Source: a virus. From it: DNA of 64,000 nucleotides. This document shows, piece after piece, positions 1 to 11,808 of this stretch (positions within the stretch are counted from its first letter, which is position 1; each line of letters starts with the position of its first letter). The stretch covers positions 62,001 through 126,000 of the IMG/VR virus record IMGVR_UViG_3300025379_000003; one strand, given 5' to 3'. Position numbers and translations under genes: made by a program. The notes below the pieces were generated by a model. The model was not told where the DNA came from. It was given only the letters and a program-made list of their open reading frames with translations, and ran no database searches.

Positions 1-3000
1 TTCCAGCTGTTGGCGTTGTCACCGGCAAACAAACTTCCGTCTACTTGGACAGACAGTTGCCCAGGACCCGAACTGAATGTGAACAATTGACTTCCACTTC
101 CGCCATTGTAGCCAATACCAGTTACAGAGTTATTCCCACCTACGTTTCCACCCCATTGGTTACCAAAGTAGAAGTTACCACCGCCACCGTTGCTACTGGC
201 TGGGATAAAGTTACCCTGCATATATAACGTACTGAAGTTTGAAGTACCAGCTGGAGAACAATAATATCCACTATTGTTATAATCATAGAATACACCGTGG
301 AATACGTTGTTGTTGAAGTAGAATGGAGCACTGTTAGAGTAAATGTGTGCGTAGCTACCGTTAGCAGGACCAAATTCAATCCAACCGTAGGGAGTATTAT
401 GTCTCCATCCCCAATCACCGCTGGCAAAATAGTAACCACTGTTACCGTAGTCGATACTGCTTAAACGGCTACGGCTATTAGGATCTACAAAATAAGTACT
501 ATCGTTGGCATCGTAGAAAATAGGACTTGTTGTACTAGTACCAGCATATAATCTACCGTTGAAGTAGGCCTCACCGTTGTTGGTAATACTGGCCACGTTG
601 GCATTTGTACTTGCGTTGTAGAATACCCAAGCACGACCACTAGTATCCATACTAAAGTATGTACCATAGCCATCTGACTGATAACCGTGTGTACCGTTTA
701 AGTATGGACCGTATTTGAAAGCCATGTAACTGGTACTTGCGCCAGCACTGGTCCAGAAACTAATACCACCATAATATCGAGTACTGTTATTACCGTTAGG
801 GTTAGTTACAATATCAGCATAGTTGTAATGAGTAACAGTGTACAATACGTTAAGGTTACTAGTACCCCTGGGAACAACATAATAACCAGTGTTATTGTTA
901 TCGTAAATTGTACCGTTAGCGTAAATTGTACCCATTAAGTATATAGGACCATTACGATAGTAGTTTAAGTATGTACCATAACTACTACTTAAACTTTCTA
1001 AGTGTAGGTTACCACTAGTAGCCGCAATTTGCGCATAACTACCGTCAATACCGTTTCCACCAATCAATAAGTATTGTCCCCACGAACTGTTTGGACCAAA
1101 CTGCCAACGGCCGTTGCTGTTTACACTACCAGAGTTGATAGTTAACGCATTAAAGACAGACGTACCACTTGGGATTGCATAGTAACCAGTGTTGTTCCAG
1201 TCATAGAATATTGGACTTCTAAAACTGTTGTTGTACATGGCGCCAGCAAAACCTGTGTTTTGACCAGTCATGTAAAAATACATGCTACCGTAGTTTGTGG
1301 CCAATGTTGGGGTATTGCCTGTCAGCGGGCTCATCCAAATCCAGTTACTTGCGTTGTTGTCCTGAATCTGTAGCGCACTGGTCCAAGCACCTGGATATGA
1401 TCCCAAATTCAACAGAGAAGTATTACTACGTTTAATGGTCAATGTTTGACCCATTGAGTTACTACTACCTGTCGAGCTACTGCCGTTAGGTGTGTTAATA
1501 ACCATGGAAGTTTGACGGTTTACACGTAGGACTTTCCATCCGCTGATATAAGTTGTTCCGCCACCAGTATAATTGAACAATGCCTGTGGTGTCCAATATT
1601 TTGCGCCAGTTTTAAATGTACCGTAAGTACTACTGCTGAATCCAGTGATATATCCGTAGTATTTTGTCCAGCTAGAGCCGGGGTTATTACCAACCATAAC
1701 CCAATAACCGTAACTACCTGGGTTACCGCCTAGGTTACCAAAACTTTCGTTGTAATCAATAGAACCCATATAGTGGCCGTTACTGCCGCTAACGTTTCTG
1801 ATCCAAACTTCCATGTAGAACATATCGTCCACACTGTCAATTGGAATCATTGGGAAGCCAGAACCGTAGGTATTTGAACCCACGTTGACTCCACCCACAA
1901 TACTGATAGCATATCCGCCTGGTGCTGTGCTGTCTGCTACCCAGCTGACATTGCTGTTACCAAAATACGTTTGAAGTTCAGTGTTGTCCCAAGTTGGATC
2001 AAGACTCCATACTAGATCACCATCACTGTGATAGCTTACTGGGTATGCTTCGCCGGTGTTGTATCTGTTGTGTCTCTTTAAGAACTCGTATGTGTATAAC
2101 GTACTGAGGTTGCTGGTACCACTGGGTTTTAGATAATAAGCAGAGTTAGAGTTATCATATAGCGTGCCAGTCAAGTAGGCATTGTTCGTACTTAATATCA
2201 ATGGTTGATAACTGCCGTTGCCCGTGATAAATGTAGTATAGTTACCAGTTGACTGCATAACCATGCCGGCGTTACTTGCTCCATAACCACCGTTTGCGTT
2301 ACTCCATGCTACATAACCTCTAGTGGTACCCTGTGTAGCAAACACGATTTCTGGATATGTATTGGCATCAATGATAATACCGTCTTCAGTATTGCCTGTA
2401 TATATGTGTAATTTGTGTGTAGGGGCGGTGTTATTAATACCAACGTTGCCAATACGTCCGCTACGACCACTCCATGTCATTACATCGTTAGTCCATGAAG
2501 GACCCGCATATAATACGTCTACACTAGTGGCTAAGCCGTCACCGTAGTCCACACTAGAAAATCTGCTGCCGTAAGCCCAACCAGTGCCGTCCGTGTTTGA
2601 TGCGCCTGCTTGAATGATAGTACTACTACCACGTATCCAACTGGCGCCGCTTGTACCAGGGGTTATGCCAGGTACGTTTTTGTAACTGGTTGGTACAGCC
2701 AATCCGCTGCCGTTAACCTGTAGCACTGTGGATGCTTGTAAGTATCCAGCAAAATAACCAATATTTAGGTTACTGGTGCTACTGGGTTTGACATAGTATG
2801 CGGCATTTTGATAATCATACATTGTACCGTAGACATAGCTATTACCTGTTGATACATATAAACCGCCGGTGGGAATAGTTACGTTTGGTGTCGTGCTAAT
2901 TTGTAGAGCATCTGTACTATTAGCACGAATAGCAAACGCACCGCCGTTGGTTCCGCTAGGATAAACCAAATGTGTAAATTGCCCAGAAGTTTGGCCACTT

Positions 3001-4403
3001 CCACTGGTGTCTGCTGCCATGGCAATACTAACATAACTGTTAGCACTACTACGAACTAGTCGCATGTTTTCATTATAATTTGAACCAGAAGTTGGACCAA
3101 ACTGTACAGTGCCACCAAAGTTAGCGGCATTTAACACAGAAGTTCCACTAGGCACTACATAATAACCATTGTTATTACTATCGTAAAATCTTGGGCCATA
3201 AAAGTTTTGCGGGAATGTTACGTTACCGCTGTTATTAGCAGTTAAAAATGTAGCGTTTACAGCAACTAATTTAATAGATGACCCTACTGCTAAATCATTG
3301 TTAAAATAAAAGTTACTGCTATTGGCATTTAAAACCATGTTGCCTGAACTATCAACACGCTGAGTTCCTAGTAAAGAACCATTGTAAGTCCAAACAATGT
3401 GTGACTGACTGCCTGTAGGGTTATCTAATCTTAGTTGTGCATTACCTACGTTGGCATAGGTAGAAATAACAGTGCTGTTATTAAAACTAATATCTAACTG
3501 ACCAGTAATTGTGCCGCCAGAAGTACCAATAGCATAGCTACCAACATTACCGCTGGTTAACACAGCATAAGCAGTGCCACCTTTGACCCAAACAGGACTG
3601 TTAGGATAACCACTAGTTCCACCGTTGTATAAGTAAACGCCGCTGGGGGTGCCACCAATATAAATGCCGTATGTGGGATTGTAACCTAATGTATCTGTGC
3701 TGGCCGCAGTGCTTAAAATTGTTCCAGTGGCTGCGTTAAGATTTAGATAATAAGCAGAGTTGCTGGATGAATAAAATGTAGGAGCACGGAAACTGGTGTT
3801 AGCATAAACGTTACCACTAAGATCAGTGTAAAAATATATACTGGATCTTGTGGCATTAATACCACCACTTGTTCCACCAAACCATAAGTTATTGCTGGTA
3901 TCGATACCTATACCCATACCAACGCTTGATTGTCTTGTTAAACCATAATATGAATAGTTAGCGCCGGTACCACGAGTAACTGCAATTAAACCATAAGGAT
4001 CATGTGTGCTAGTTTCAGTGCCTAAAGCACTAATTGCCTGTACGTGGCTAGTACCTGCTGATGTAATGTAATAAGCTCCACTACCCAGGGTATCATAATA
4101 TACCGGCGCATACATGGCTGTGCTAGCACCAGCAGTACCTGTCACAGTAAGTGTGTAAGACCCCGATGTAGCTGTGCTACCAATTGCTACTTTTTGCGTA
4201 GCAGTATCAGTAATAGCCATCGCAGGGTTACCTGTGGTATTACCTAAAAATCCCAGTATACCAGTAGTACCATTATTGAATACCTGTAGTGTTATCGAAG
4301 CACTATTACTGGCATCTGCTCCCACAAAGTTAATTGTGGATGGCGTTGTGGCAGATGCGCCTTTATTGGGGGTTATTACAATGTCTTTATCGGTCAGTGC
4401 CAT
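1..4403 (-). CDS. Giant tail-fibre-like protein, C-terminus outside window
   Basis: An uninterrupted reading frame runs from an ATG at 4403 to the window edge (1467 full codons, no stop), so only the N-terminal part is seen. It begins MALTDKDIVITPNKG and continues as a Gly/Ser/Thr/Asn-rich beta-type protein. A motif of the form (F/I/L/M)YDxNNxGYYxxP, usually followed by SGTSNLN, recurs at least eight times: near nt 3740-3775, 3150-3190, 2795-2825, 2125-2162, 1175-1215, 883-913, 487-527 and 255-298. This repeat is typical of long fibres of marine T4-like phages. I infer a host-contacting fibre or receptor-binding protein acting outside the virion. It is the last gene seen in the minus-strand fibre cluster, 36 nt after the 2435-aa fibre. 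A late-type motif (GGTAAATA) lies 22 nt upstream of the start; the SD is weak. No enzymatic motif was recognised. Confidence 0.85.
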   Translation of the reverse strand, partial: MALTDKDIVITPNKGASATTPSTINFVGADASNSASITLQVFNNGTTGILGFLGNTTGNPAMAITDTATQKVAIGSTATSGSYTLTVTGTAGASTAMYAPVYYDTLGSGAYYITSAGTSHVQAISALGTETSTHDPYGLIAVTRGTGANYSYYGLTRQSSVGMGIGIDTSNNLWFGGTSGGINATRSSIYFYTDLSGNVYANTSFRAPTFYSSSNSAYYLNLNAATGTILSTAASTDTLGYNPTYGIYIGGTPSGVYLYNGGTSGYPNSPVWVKGGTAYAVLTSGNVGSYAIGTSGGTITGQLDISFNNSTVISTYANVGNAQLRLDNPTGSQSHIVWTYNGSLLGTQRVDSSGNMVLNANSSNFYFNNDLAVGSSIKLVAVNATFLTANNSGNVTFPQNFYGPRFYDSNNNGYYVVPSGTSVLNAANFGGTVQFGPTSGSNYNENMRLVRSSANSYVSIAMAADTSGSGQTSGQFTHLVYPSGTNGGAFAIRANSTDALQISTTPNVTIPTGGLYVSTGNSYVYGTMYDYQNAAYYVKPSSTSNLNIGYFAGYLQASTVLQVNGSGLAVPTSYKNVPGITPGTSGASWIRGSSTIIQAGASNTDGTGWAYGSRFSSVDYGDGLATSVDVLYAGPSWTNDVMTWSGRSGRIGNVGINNTAPTHKLHIYTGNTEDGIIIDANTYPEIVFATQGTTRGYVAWSNANGGYGASNAGMVMQSTGNYTTFITGNGSYQPLILSTNNAYLTGTLYDNSNSAYYLKPSGTSNLSTLYTYEFLKRHNRYNTGEAYPVSYHSDGDLVWSLDPTWDNTELQTYFGNSNVSWVADSTAPGGYAISIVGGVNVGSNTYGSGFPMIPIDSVDDMFYMEVWIRNVSGSNGHYMGSIDYNESFGNLGGNPGSYGYWVMVGNNPGSSWTKYYGYITGFSSSTYGTFKTGAKYWTPQALFNYTGGGTTYISGWKVLRVNRQTSMVINTPNGSSSTGSSNSMGQTLTIKRSNTSLLNLGSYPGAWTSALQIQDNNASNWIWMSPLTGNTPTLATNYGSMYFYMTGQNTGFAGAMYNNSFRSPIFYDWNNTGYYAIPSGTSVFNALTINSGSVNSNGRWQFGPNSSWGQYLLIGGNGIDGSYAQIAATSGNLHLESLSSSYGTYLNYYRNGPIYLMGTIYANGTIYDNNNTGYYVVPRGTSNLNVLYTVTHYNYADIVTNPNGNNSTRYYGGISFWTSAGASTSYMAFKYGPYLNGTHGYQSDGYGTYFSMDTSGRAWVFYNASTNANVASITNNGEAYFNGRLYAGTSTTSPIFYDANDSTYFVDPNSRSRLSSIDYGNSGYYFASGDWGWRHNTPYGWIEFGPANGSYAHIYSNSAPFYFNNNVFHGVFYDYNNSGYYCSPAGTSNFSTLYMQGNFIPASSNGGGGNFYFGNQWGGNVGGNNSVTGIGYNGGSGSQLFTFSSGPGQLSVQVDGSLFAGDNANSW

Positions 4404-4425
4404 TTGTTAATTCCATATTGTCTTA

Positions 4426-4433
4426 TATTTACC
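4426..4433 (-). promoter_or_regulatory. Candidate late promoter motif GGTAAATA
   Basis: GGTAAATA on the minus strand (6 of 8 to the T4 late consensus TATAAATA), 22 nt before the ATG at 4403, in the short gap between two fibre genes. The same variant occurs at 27387 and 28447. Confidence 0.4.
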
Positions 4434-4439
4434 ATAAAG

Positions 4440-7400
4440 TTAAACTTGTGGTTTTTGGATTTCAACTACCAGTTTTTCAACATCACAGCGTTCGCCAAAC
4501 ACTGTGTAGAAGCAGTCTACAGTTTTACCAAACAAGTTATCATTACCTATGATAATCACATTGTCTTTAATTTCTTCAACATATAATTTTTGATGTTTGC
4601 CTACTGGGGTCAAGTTTACAGTAATTGAGTCAGGATCGACTAATTTAGTCCAGTATTCTGGAAGTTCAATCCTATTGCCCTTTAGTCTGCCGCGTACATA
4701 AACACCGTTTTCTGGTCCTTCTAAACTACCATAACGTAGGTCGTATCCTGGACGTGTTGGATGTTCAATTACGAAAGATTTGGTTGAAGCCGCAAAACTG
4801 CCAACAACCTGTAGTGTGTAACTTCCAGGAGTGGCTGTACCAATTAATACGCCACCGCCATAGGGCTGTAGTTGTATACTACCCGCATTGCCACCAGACT
4901 GTACAGATTGTAGTTGATAGTTACCAGCTGACAATCTTCTCACATACATTTCATCACTGCTACTTGCGCCAACAGCAATGGAAGGACTGCTACCTGCGCC
5001 TGCGTCATAGACTGTTAGAGCCGCTGTACCGCCAGTTGTATATGGGCTAGTAGTTCCTAAGGTTAATTGACCAGCACTAGTTAATCGTAAAACTTCAGTA
5101 TTGCCATTGGTCCAATGATGAGCCGTAGCATAATATGTTAAATCAAAATACGCTGATGTGGATCTATTATAGGCCTGTACGAATCCGCCGCTGTTAATAC
5201 CACTAGTTGGGCTGATTTCTATACCAGCGGCACCAGCATTAGATACAACCAATTGATAACTTGGGTTAGTTATACCCAGACCCAAATACCCGCTGCCATT
5301 AAGGAACATAAAGGTAGATGCGCCATTACCCCATGCCTGCGTGCCTGCGTTAGGATATCGTTCGTGCCAAGTTAAACTTGTAGCAGGAGTAGTGAACGAA
5401 GCATCAACCCAAACTCCGTGGGTAATTTTTTCTGTTGTCCAATCTGTACCAGCACTAGCTCTAGTACGCCATTCTTGAAAGTACACATTGTTGCTAGTAC
5501 CGCCACTTGCTTGCGTTGACAATACTGGAGTATAGTTGCCAGCAGTGCCACCCAATGCCTGAGTGGCATATACGTTTAATGGCGAAACAAGATTACTAGT
5601 ACCAATACCTATATAACCAGTACTTGGGTTGATAACATGGGTACTAGTAGTATATACTGACTGTGCTGATGGACTTGCGTTATTAGCACTAACAAACGTC
5701 AAGTAGTTAGTTGCGTTAGCGGCATTGGCCTGAGTTTGAACTTGACTGACACCGCCACTAAATGCGCCAACGAATGTTGTAGCAGTAACAATACTACTGA
5801 AATAACCACCACCTTGAACACTGAGTTTAGCGCCTTGTTGTGGTGCTGTCCAGTTGGCACTAATTTGTAGATTACCGCTGGTATCTAAATTCATCACAGT
5901 ACCACCAGATATCTGTGTCTGCATACCCAAACCAGTAGTAACGTCAACGTAGGCAATACCTCCGCTGACACCCATACTCATACGGTTGCCAGCGCTGCCG
6001 TTCTGTCTCATGTATACGGGACCGTAGACGTCTAGTACATTATTGCCGCCGTAACTGTCAGTGTCCGCAGGCGCACTTGTACCAATACCAAACTTGTTAC
6101 CAGTAGGAATATAAACTAATCCAGTTGGTCCGTTAGCTTCTAGTGTTGCCGAACCAGTTGATGTATTGGCAAATACCATATATTGCGGTGTAGCGCCACT
6201 GGAAGTTTGTGTCAAGTTAACAGTTGACACGCTGATTGTGTTCCAAGAAGGAGATGCATTGCCGTTACTCATTAGGTACTGACCAGCAGTTCCATAACCA
6301 GTTGTTGAAGTGAATGCAATACCACCAGTTGGCGTGATATATAATCTTGGTGTTAGCGCACCACCTGATGTGCCATTACCAATTTCTAAAACACCAGTGA
6401 CGTCCCAAATACCCCAATTATAGGTTCCGTCAACTAATAGATATCCACCGCCGTATGCGCCGTTAGCAACATGACCAAAACCTGCTGTACTAGCACCTGG
6501 GTTTGTAGCACCAGTTGTAGAATAGAAATTTGTAGAAGTTGTGGTTCCGTTAACATAAGCACCGCCATTTACACTGAGCAGTGCCCCTTGTTGTTGAGCA
6601 TAACTGGTGGATGTTGGAGACATTGTGATGCCTCCAACAGCATTGATATTAAATGCAGCACCACTATATTGAACGAATCCACCACTGCCGTTGTCTTTTA
6701 TGTATTGACCGTTGGCAAAGTTTATTGGTGTAGGCTGTGTAAGACTCACAGTGCCGCCCACACTCAATGTTCCTGTTACTGTTAGTGTGGTCCCGTTCCA
6801 TGTTAAATTATTACTTCCGCTCAATAGGCCGCCTGTGCCAGCATAAGTAACTTGGTTGGCCGACAACCCTGTATCAGTAATGTTTGCAGCTTTTAATCCA
6901 GATGCCGCACTGCCACCAACTACCCAGTTGGCACTACCATCGTATAAGAATGATGCGTAAGGTGTACTTGTTGTACCAACTTGTATTCCGCTGTTAGCCG
7001 CAGTGGCCGCACTAGCACTACTTGTGCTAAATGTTAAGGTAGCATCGCCTGTAGCTAAGTTTGTTTTATTAATGTAAGTTTGTTGTCCGTCAATATACAA
7101 ATCACCAGCAATATAAATGCTATTTGTGGCGGCATTATATGAAAGGTTTGTTGTAGCATAAGCGGTTTGATTGCTACCAATTGTGCCAACCATCACAGGA
7201 TATAAGGTGCCAGAAGCTGTGCTTGTAGCATTGATAATGTTGCTTGGTCCAGCACTACCTGAATAGCCAATGCTACCAGTATAACCTTGTGGTCCTTGTG
7301 GACCAATTGATCCGGTATAGCCTACACTACCTGAATAACCAACAGATCCGGCATACCCAATGCTACCTGTGTAACCCACACTACCCCAATAACCCGCGCT

Positions 7401-10400
7401 ACCTGAATAGCCAATACTACCAGTATATCCCTGCGGTCCTTGTGGGCCAATACTTCCTGTATATCCCTGCGGTCCTTGTGGGCCAATACTTCCTGTATAT
7501 CCCTGCGGTCCTTGCGGGCCAATACTTCCTGTATATCCCTGTGGGCCTTGTGGTCCTATTGATCCAGTATAGCCCTGTGGACCCTGTGCGCCTACACTAC
7601 CTGTATATCCGACACTACCCCAATAGCCCATTGAACCACTGTAACCCTGTGGACCTTGTGGACCAAGTGATCCAGTGTACCCTACACTACCAGAATATCC
7701 AAGACTACCTGTGTAGCCAACACTGCCCCAATAGCCCATTGATCCAGTATAGCCCTGTGGTCCTTGTGGCCCAGTACTACCAGTGTAACCAACACTTCCA
7801 TTATAACCAGCTGATCCAGCATATCCTTGACTACCAGTATATCCTACGCTACCATTATAGCCAGCACTTCCATTATATCCAGCTGATCCAGCATAGCCCT
7901 GTGATCCAGTATATCCTACACTACCATTATAGCCAGCACTACCAGTGTATCCTGCGCTGCCGGCATAACCTTGACTACCTGCGTATCCCTGACTTCCAGT
8001 GTATCCAACAGATCCATAATAACCAACACTTCCGTTATAACCGGCACTGCCAGCGTAACCTTGGCTACCAGTGTATCCTTGACTACCCGTGTATCCAAAA
8101 CTTCCGCTATAACCATAGCCAACAGTGATACCATTTCTAGTAATAGTGCCAAATACATTTAAGTTACCGCCAACACCAACACCACCCGATACTACTAGAG
8201 CACCTGTTGTTGACGAAATAGATGTTGTAGTATTGGTGATTGTGAATATATCTGGACTGGTAACAAGTGTTTGTGTTACTGTAGTATAAGCAACTATCAA
8301 TGTTTGAGCAGTGATAGTTGACGCTGTGATACTTCCGCCAACATTTAAATTACCTTGTACCCCAACCCCACCAGTTACTTGTAAAGCGCCTGTTTGTGAA
8401 CTGCTTGATTGTGTGGCATTAGTAATATAAACAATATTTGTAGTAGTTGCTCCACGACCGGTAACACTTTGAAAAGTACTTGTGTCCCAAATTACAATAT
8501 TACCAGAACTTGTACTAACTGCTGTATCAGTACCAGCAACTATGCTAATGACATATCCTGTGCCGCCACCACCACCAGATGTTAATACTTGTTGCCCATT
8601 ACTGTAAATTAAGCCACCGTAAATATTGCCCTGTACTCCCACTCCACCAGTAACAGTCAATGCGCCTGTGGTAGAGCTAGTACTTTGTGTAGCATTTGTA
8701 ATGTTAATTGCGTTAGTAGTAGTTGCACCACGATTAGTCACACTCTGTAATGTACTTGTGTTGTAAACTGTTACGGTGCCAGTATTTGATGTTACTACAG
8801 TATCTGTACCAGCTGTCAGTGTTTGAACACCTAAGTTAGTAATAGTTACGCTACCTGTATTTGAGCTTACGCCAATATAGGTGCTTGCAATTGTAGCAGT
8901 CACACCCAAGTTTGTAATAGTAACTGAACCTGTATTTGTACTTACACTAATTGCTGTTCCTGCTATGGTAGCAGTTACACCCAAGTTAGTTAATGTAATA
9001 GAACCAGTACTATTTGATGCTCCTAAATTCAAACTTCCAGAAAGATTAGTTACACCTAAATTGTTAATTGTAAATGATGTTGCTGTGCCAGTAGTTACTA
9101 CATTTGAAACACTAATGTATGTGCTACCAGACGGGGTTACGCTTGTAACAACTCTACCGTTAGTGTCGTACAACCCATTAGCATAGATTGCATTTGTTGT
9201 AGAGTTACTTCTGTTGGTTAAACTTTGTAAAGTAGCAGTACTATAAACAATTATATTTCCTGTACTTGTAGTTACTGCTGTATCTGTACCTGCGTTTACA
9301 CTAGTTACATAGGAAGTGCCAGTTCCACTGCCAGTTAATACAGCATTGCCATTGACATAGATGTTCCCGCCAACGTTAACAGTGCCGCCAATGCCAACCC
9401 CGCCATAAACAACTAATGTTCCGTTACTTGTACTTGTGCTAGCGGTACCTACGGAGTTAACGACCATCGCTACTTGCGCGGGGGTTGGTGTTGTTACTGT
9501 ATTAGGCGCCGCTACTAAAAATTTAATATTTGAGCCAGTAGTTGATGTGGCTAAAACTAGATTGCCACGTCCAACTGTAGGATTTTGGCCAACCAGTAAG
9601 TATCCGTCTGTTTTGCCCGCCGCAGTTCCAACGCTATATAATTGAGTACCGTCCCATAAACTGCTGGTAATACCCATATCGATATACCCAGTACTGTCTG
9701 TGCCAATATCAGCGTTTGCTACAATGTCTGTACTTGCTTGGTTTCCAGAATTTTCATTCTGAACACTAATTTGCATGTAACCGTTATAATTAGCAGTGGC
9801 TTGGAAAATTGTTTGACTAAACTGATCATAAGGGCTTAATACCCCAGCATATAACGCATTAGCACCAATAGCATTTCCGTAGAATGTACCACTGGTAGCA
9901 ACTAGTGTATTCAATGAGATATTAGTACCAGTAATGAAGCCGGTTACATACAAATTACCAGTTAATACGCTGTTTCCGTTTACGTTAAATCCACCATTAG
10001 CACCAATTCCGCCAGCAACGTATAACGCATTGTTAGCAACAGAACTTGTGTTTGATAATGTATTAGTAATGATAATTTGTTGATTAGTGCTGTTACCCCT
10101 ACTAGTTACTAATTGTAAGGTATCAGTGTTACTAATTGAGACAGAACCAGTGCTTGTACTAACACTAATACCAGTACTACCAGTAGTTAAAGTTGTTACA
10201 CCTAAGTTATTAATTGTAAATGTTGTTGCTGTACCAGTAGATGTTACGTTAGTGATACTAATTGCTGTGCCATTTACTGGGTTTACGTTTGTAACAACTC
10301 TATTATTGTTGTCGTATAATTGTCCGGCATAGATAGGGAATGTTGTAGTATTGCTTCTGCCAGTAATACTTTGCAATGTTGCAGTACTATACACAACCAC

Positions 10401-11747
10401 AGCACCAGTACTGGTAGTCACGGCTGTATCTGTACCAGCAGTTACGCTACTTACATAGCCACTTCCACCACCACCGCTGGTAAGAACTTGGTTGCCGTTA
10501 CTGTACATTGTTCCAGCATAAACAGTTCCACCAATGCCAACACCGCCGGTAACAATTAATGCTCCAGATTGTGTACTAAAACTTGCCGATGTGTTTAAAA
10601 TTTTAACAACGTTAGTTGTACTATTTCCACGTCCAGTAACACTTTGCAAAGTGCTAGTATCACTGACTGTTACAACACCCGTAGTTGTACTAACACTAAT
10701 ATCTACACCGCCAAGAACAGCACTGACATAGCCAGTATTTGTTCCTGTACTACTTAGAACAGCACTACCGTTGCTGTAAATATTTCCTGCGTATATTGCT
10801 CCTGTGACACCTACACCACCCGTAACTTGTAGTGCGCCCGTTACTTGACTAGTAGCACTTGATCCACTTTGTACCGTAATATTCTGTGTGACTAACAAAG
10901 ATGCTGTACTACCTGGATATGAATATCTAAAGTAAAAATCATCAAATGTTGTTTGGCCAGATGCCAACTGGAAAGGAATTGCTCCTACACCGCCACCGCT
11001 AAAGTTTGTGGCTGTACTAACTGTAACGCCAACTAAAGAAGCCCAATATGGTAATCCAGTACTGGTGCTAACAGCAAGTACTTGCCCTTCCATACCAATT
11101 GGCAGTAATGTTGTTTGATTAATATTACTTTGATATGGAACAGCACCAACAGTACCGCCCAGTAAATTCCCTGCGTAAGTTGCAGTTGTAGCAGTGGTGA
11201 TAGAACCTTGAATTTGACCAGTTCCTGCGTTCCAAGTAGCAGTGGTTGTACGTAATGTTCCGCTGGCATCAACGTACATTATCCCGTTTGTTGTTGTAGT
11301 TAACCCTTTAATTACTACGGTTTGAACATAAAGACTAGACCAGGCATTAGAATTTGAGCCTAATCCGTAAAAATTATTTGTGCTAGGATAAATTCCGCCC
11401 TTGGATGCCCAATTTGAGGATCCATCAAAGGTTAAACTTATCCAAGTTTGTGTATTTGTGGTATTATTTGGATCTGTACCAACTACTATTCCTGATCCAA
11501 TTGCTTGTAATGCTGATACAGTGGATAGTGTACTTAGATATACTACGTTTGTACCGATGTCAACGCTGGTACTTTCAATAGAAGTTACAGTACCATTTAC
11601 TTGTACTGAACCTTGAACAACTAAATTCCCACCTATATTTGCGCCGCCCGAGACCGTTAAGGCATTGGAAGCAGTGCTTAAAATTGATGCTGTGGTACTG
11701 ACGATAAGGCCATTTTTGACCTTAAAATTATTTTCTATGGTTGCCAT
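4440..11747 (-). CDS. Giant tail fibre with collagen-like region and conserved fibre C-terminal domain (2435 aa)
   Basis: Three parts are visible. Residues about 1-1200 are beta-rich modules with the recurring pattern TGALxVTGGVGVxGN, then IYSNGxxVLTSGG, [13 protein letters not shown] and TLQSVTxRG. Residues about 1210-1500 are a collagen-like stretch with Gly every third residue ([18 protein letters not shown] units), part of it built from 36-bp tandem repeats. Residues about 1500-2320 are further fibre modules. The last 115 residues hold a conserved terminal domain ([40 protein letters not shown]) that I recognise from fibres of T4-like marine phages. The collagen-like part probably forms a trimeric rod. 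Its start [16 protein letters not shown] resembles that of the neighbouring 966-aa protein (IIKNGLIV). The SD-like GGAAAGGGAAAC precedes the ATG. Likely a virion fibre; receptor unknown. Confidence 0.88.
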   Translation of the reverse strand: MATIENNFKVKNGLIVSTTASILSTASNALTVSGGANIGGNLVVQGSVQVNGTVTSIESTSVDIGTNVVYLSTLSTVSALQAIGSGIVVGTDPNNTTNTQTWISLTFDGSSNWASKGGIYPSTNNFYGLGSNSNAWSSLYVQTVVIKGLTTTTNGIMYVDASGTLRTTTATWNAGTGQIQGSITTATTATYAGNLLGGTVGAVPYQSNINQTTLLPIGMEGQVLAVSTSTGLPYWASLVGVTVSTATNFSGGGVGAIPFQLASGQTTFDDFYFRYSYPGSTASLLVTQNITVQSGSSATSQVTGALQVTGGVGVTGAIYAGNIYSNGSAVLSSTGTNTGYVSAVLGGVDISVSTTTGVVTVSDTSTLQSVTGRGNSTTNVVKILNTSASFSTQSGALIVTGGVGIGGTVYAGTMYSNGNQVLTSGGGGSGYVSSVTAGTDTAVTTSTGAVVVYSTATLQSITGRSNTTTFPIYAGQLYDNNNRVVTNVNPVNGTAISITNVTSTGTATTFTINNLGVTTLTTGSTGISVSTSTGSVSISNTDTLQLVTSRGNSTNQQIIITNTLSNTSSVANNALYVAGGIGANGGFNVNGNSVLTGNLYVTGFITGTNISLNTLVATSGTFYGNAIGANALYAGVLSPYDQFSQTIFQATANYNGYMQISVQNENSGNQASTDIVANADIGTDSTGYIDMGITSSLWDGTQLYSVGTAAGKTDGYLLVGQNPTVGRGNLVLATSTTGSNIKFLVAAPNTVTTPTPAQVAMVVNSVGTASTSTSNGTLVVYGGVGIGGTVNVGGNIYVNGNAVLTGSGTGTSYVTSVNAGTDTAVTTSTGNIIVYSTATLQSLTNRSNSTTNAIYANGLYDTNGRVVTSVTPSGSTYISVSNVVTTGTATSFTINNLGVTNLSGSLNLGASNSTGSITLTNLGVTATIAGTAISVSTNTGSVTITNLGVTATIASTYIGVSSNTGSVTITNLGVQTLTAGTDTVVTSNTGTVTVYNTSTLQSVTNRGATTTNAINITNATQSTSSTTGALTVTGGVGVQGNIYGGLIYSNGQQVLTSGGGGGTGYVISIVAGTDTAVSTSSGNIVIWDTSTFQSVTGRGATTTNIVYITNATQSSSSQTGALQVTGGVGVQGNLNVGGSITASTITAQTLIVAYTTVTQTLVTSPDIFTITNTTTSISSTTGALVVSGGVGVGGNLNVFGTITRNGITVGYGYSGSFGYTGSQGYTGSQGYAGSAGYNGSVGYYGSVGYTGSQGYAGSQGYAGSAGYTGSAGYNGSVGYTGSQGYAGSAGYNGSAGYNGSVGYTGSQGYAGSAGYNGSVGYTGSTGPQGPQGYTGSMGYWGSVGYTGSLGYSGSVGYTGSLGPQGPQGYSGSMGYWGSVGYTGSVGAQGPQGYTGSIGPQGPQGYTGSIGPQGPQGYTGSIGPQGPQGYTGSIGPQGPQGYTGSIGYSGSAGYWGSVGYTGSIGYAGSVGYSGSVGYTGSIGPQGPQGYTGSIGYSGSAGPSNIINATSTASGTLYPVMVGTIGSNQTAYATTNLSYNAATNSIYIAGDLYIDGQQTYINKTNLATGDATLTFSTSSASAATAANSGIQVGTTSTPYASFLYDGSANWVVGGSAASGLKAANITDTGLSANQVTYAGTGGLLSGSNNLTWNGTTLTVTGTLSVGGTVSLTQPTPINFANGQYIKDNGSGGFVQYSGAAFNINAVGGITMSPTSTSYAQQQGALLSVNGGAYVNGTTTSTNFYSTTGATNPGASTAGFGHVANGAYGGGYLLVDGTYNWGIWDVTGVLEIGNGTSGGALTPRLYITPTGGIAFTSTTGYGTAGQYLMSNGNASPSWNTISVSTVNLTQTSSGATPQYMVFANTSTGSATLEANGPTGLVYIPTGNKFGIGTSAPADTDSYGGNNVLDVYGPVYMRQNGSAGNRMSMGVSGGIAYVDVTTGLGMQTQISGGTVMNLDTSGNLQISANWTAPQQGAKLSVQGGGYFSSIVTATTFVGAFSGGVSQVQTQANAANATNYLTFVSANNASPSAQSVYTTSTHVINPSTGYIGIGTSNLVSPLNVYATQALGGTAGNYTPVLSTQASGGTSNNVYFQEWRTRASAGTDWTTEKITHGVWVDASFTTPATSLTWHERYPNAGTQAWGNGASTFMFLNGSGYLGLGITNPSYQLVVSNAGAAGIEISPTSGINSGGFVQAYNRSTSAYFDLTYYATAHHWTNGNTEVLRLTSAGQLTLGTTSPYTTGGTAALTVYDAGAGSSPSIAVGASSSDEMYVRRLSAGNYQLQSVQSGGNAGSIQLQPYGGGVLIGTATPGSYTLQVVGSFAASTKSFVIEHPTRPGYDLRYGSLEGPENGVYVRGRLKGNRIELPEYWTKLVDPDSITVNLTPVGKHQKLYVEEIKDNVIIIGNDNLFGKTVDCFYTVFGERCDVEKLVVEIQKPQV
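7240..8120 (-). repeat. Collagen-like Gly-X-Y coding repeats, including 36-bp tandem repeats
   Basis: Lies inside the 2435-aa fibre gene. About 290 codons read Gly-X-Y almost throughout, mostly as 18-bp units (GYTGSx) and 36-bp units ([12 protein letters not shown]). Between roughly 7428 and 7560, three near-identical 36-bp copies lie head to tail with divergent copies on both sides. Unit lengths are multiples of three, so gain or loss of copies would keep the frame. Confidence 0.9.
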
Positions 11748-11808
11748 TAGTTTCCCTTTCCACGTAACGGCTGGTTACGCTATATTTAGCGTGAAAAGGA
11801 AAATGTGG
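11748..11808 (-). promoter_or_regulatory. Intergenic gap with hairpin and weak late-promoter motif
   Basis: This gap precedes the 2435-aa fibre gene. It holds a 6-bp hairpin (ACGCTA-AATA-TAGCGT, about 11779-11794) that contains a late-type motif GCTAAATA on the minus strand at 11783-11790 (6 of 8 to TATAAATA), 35 nt before the start. No U-tract follows, so it is not a typical terminator. Confidence 0.3.

Noticed and set aside
7428-7560. 36-bp repeats as a possible CRISPR array
   Set aside because: The repeats are contiguous with no spacers and encode Gly-X-Y triplets in frame.
7244-8128. Long plus-strand ORF (294 codons) opposite the collagen-like repeats
   Set aside because: It is the antisense of a regular GC-biased repeat; its Tyr/Gln/Asn-rich repeat sequence is explained by the coding strand, and no SD or context supports it.
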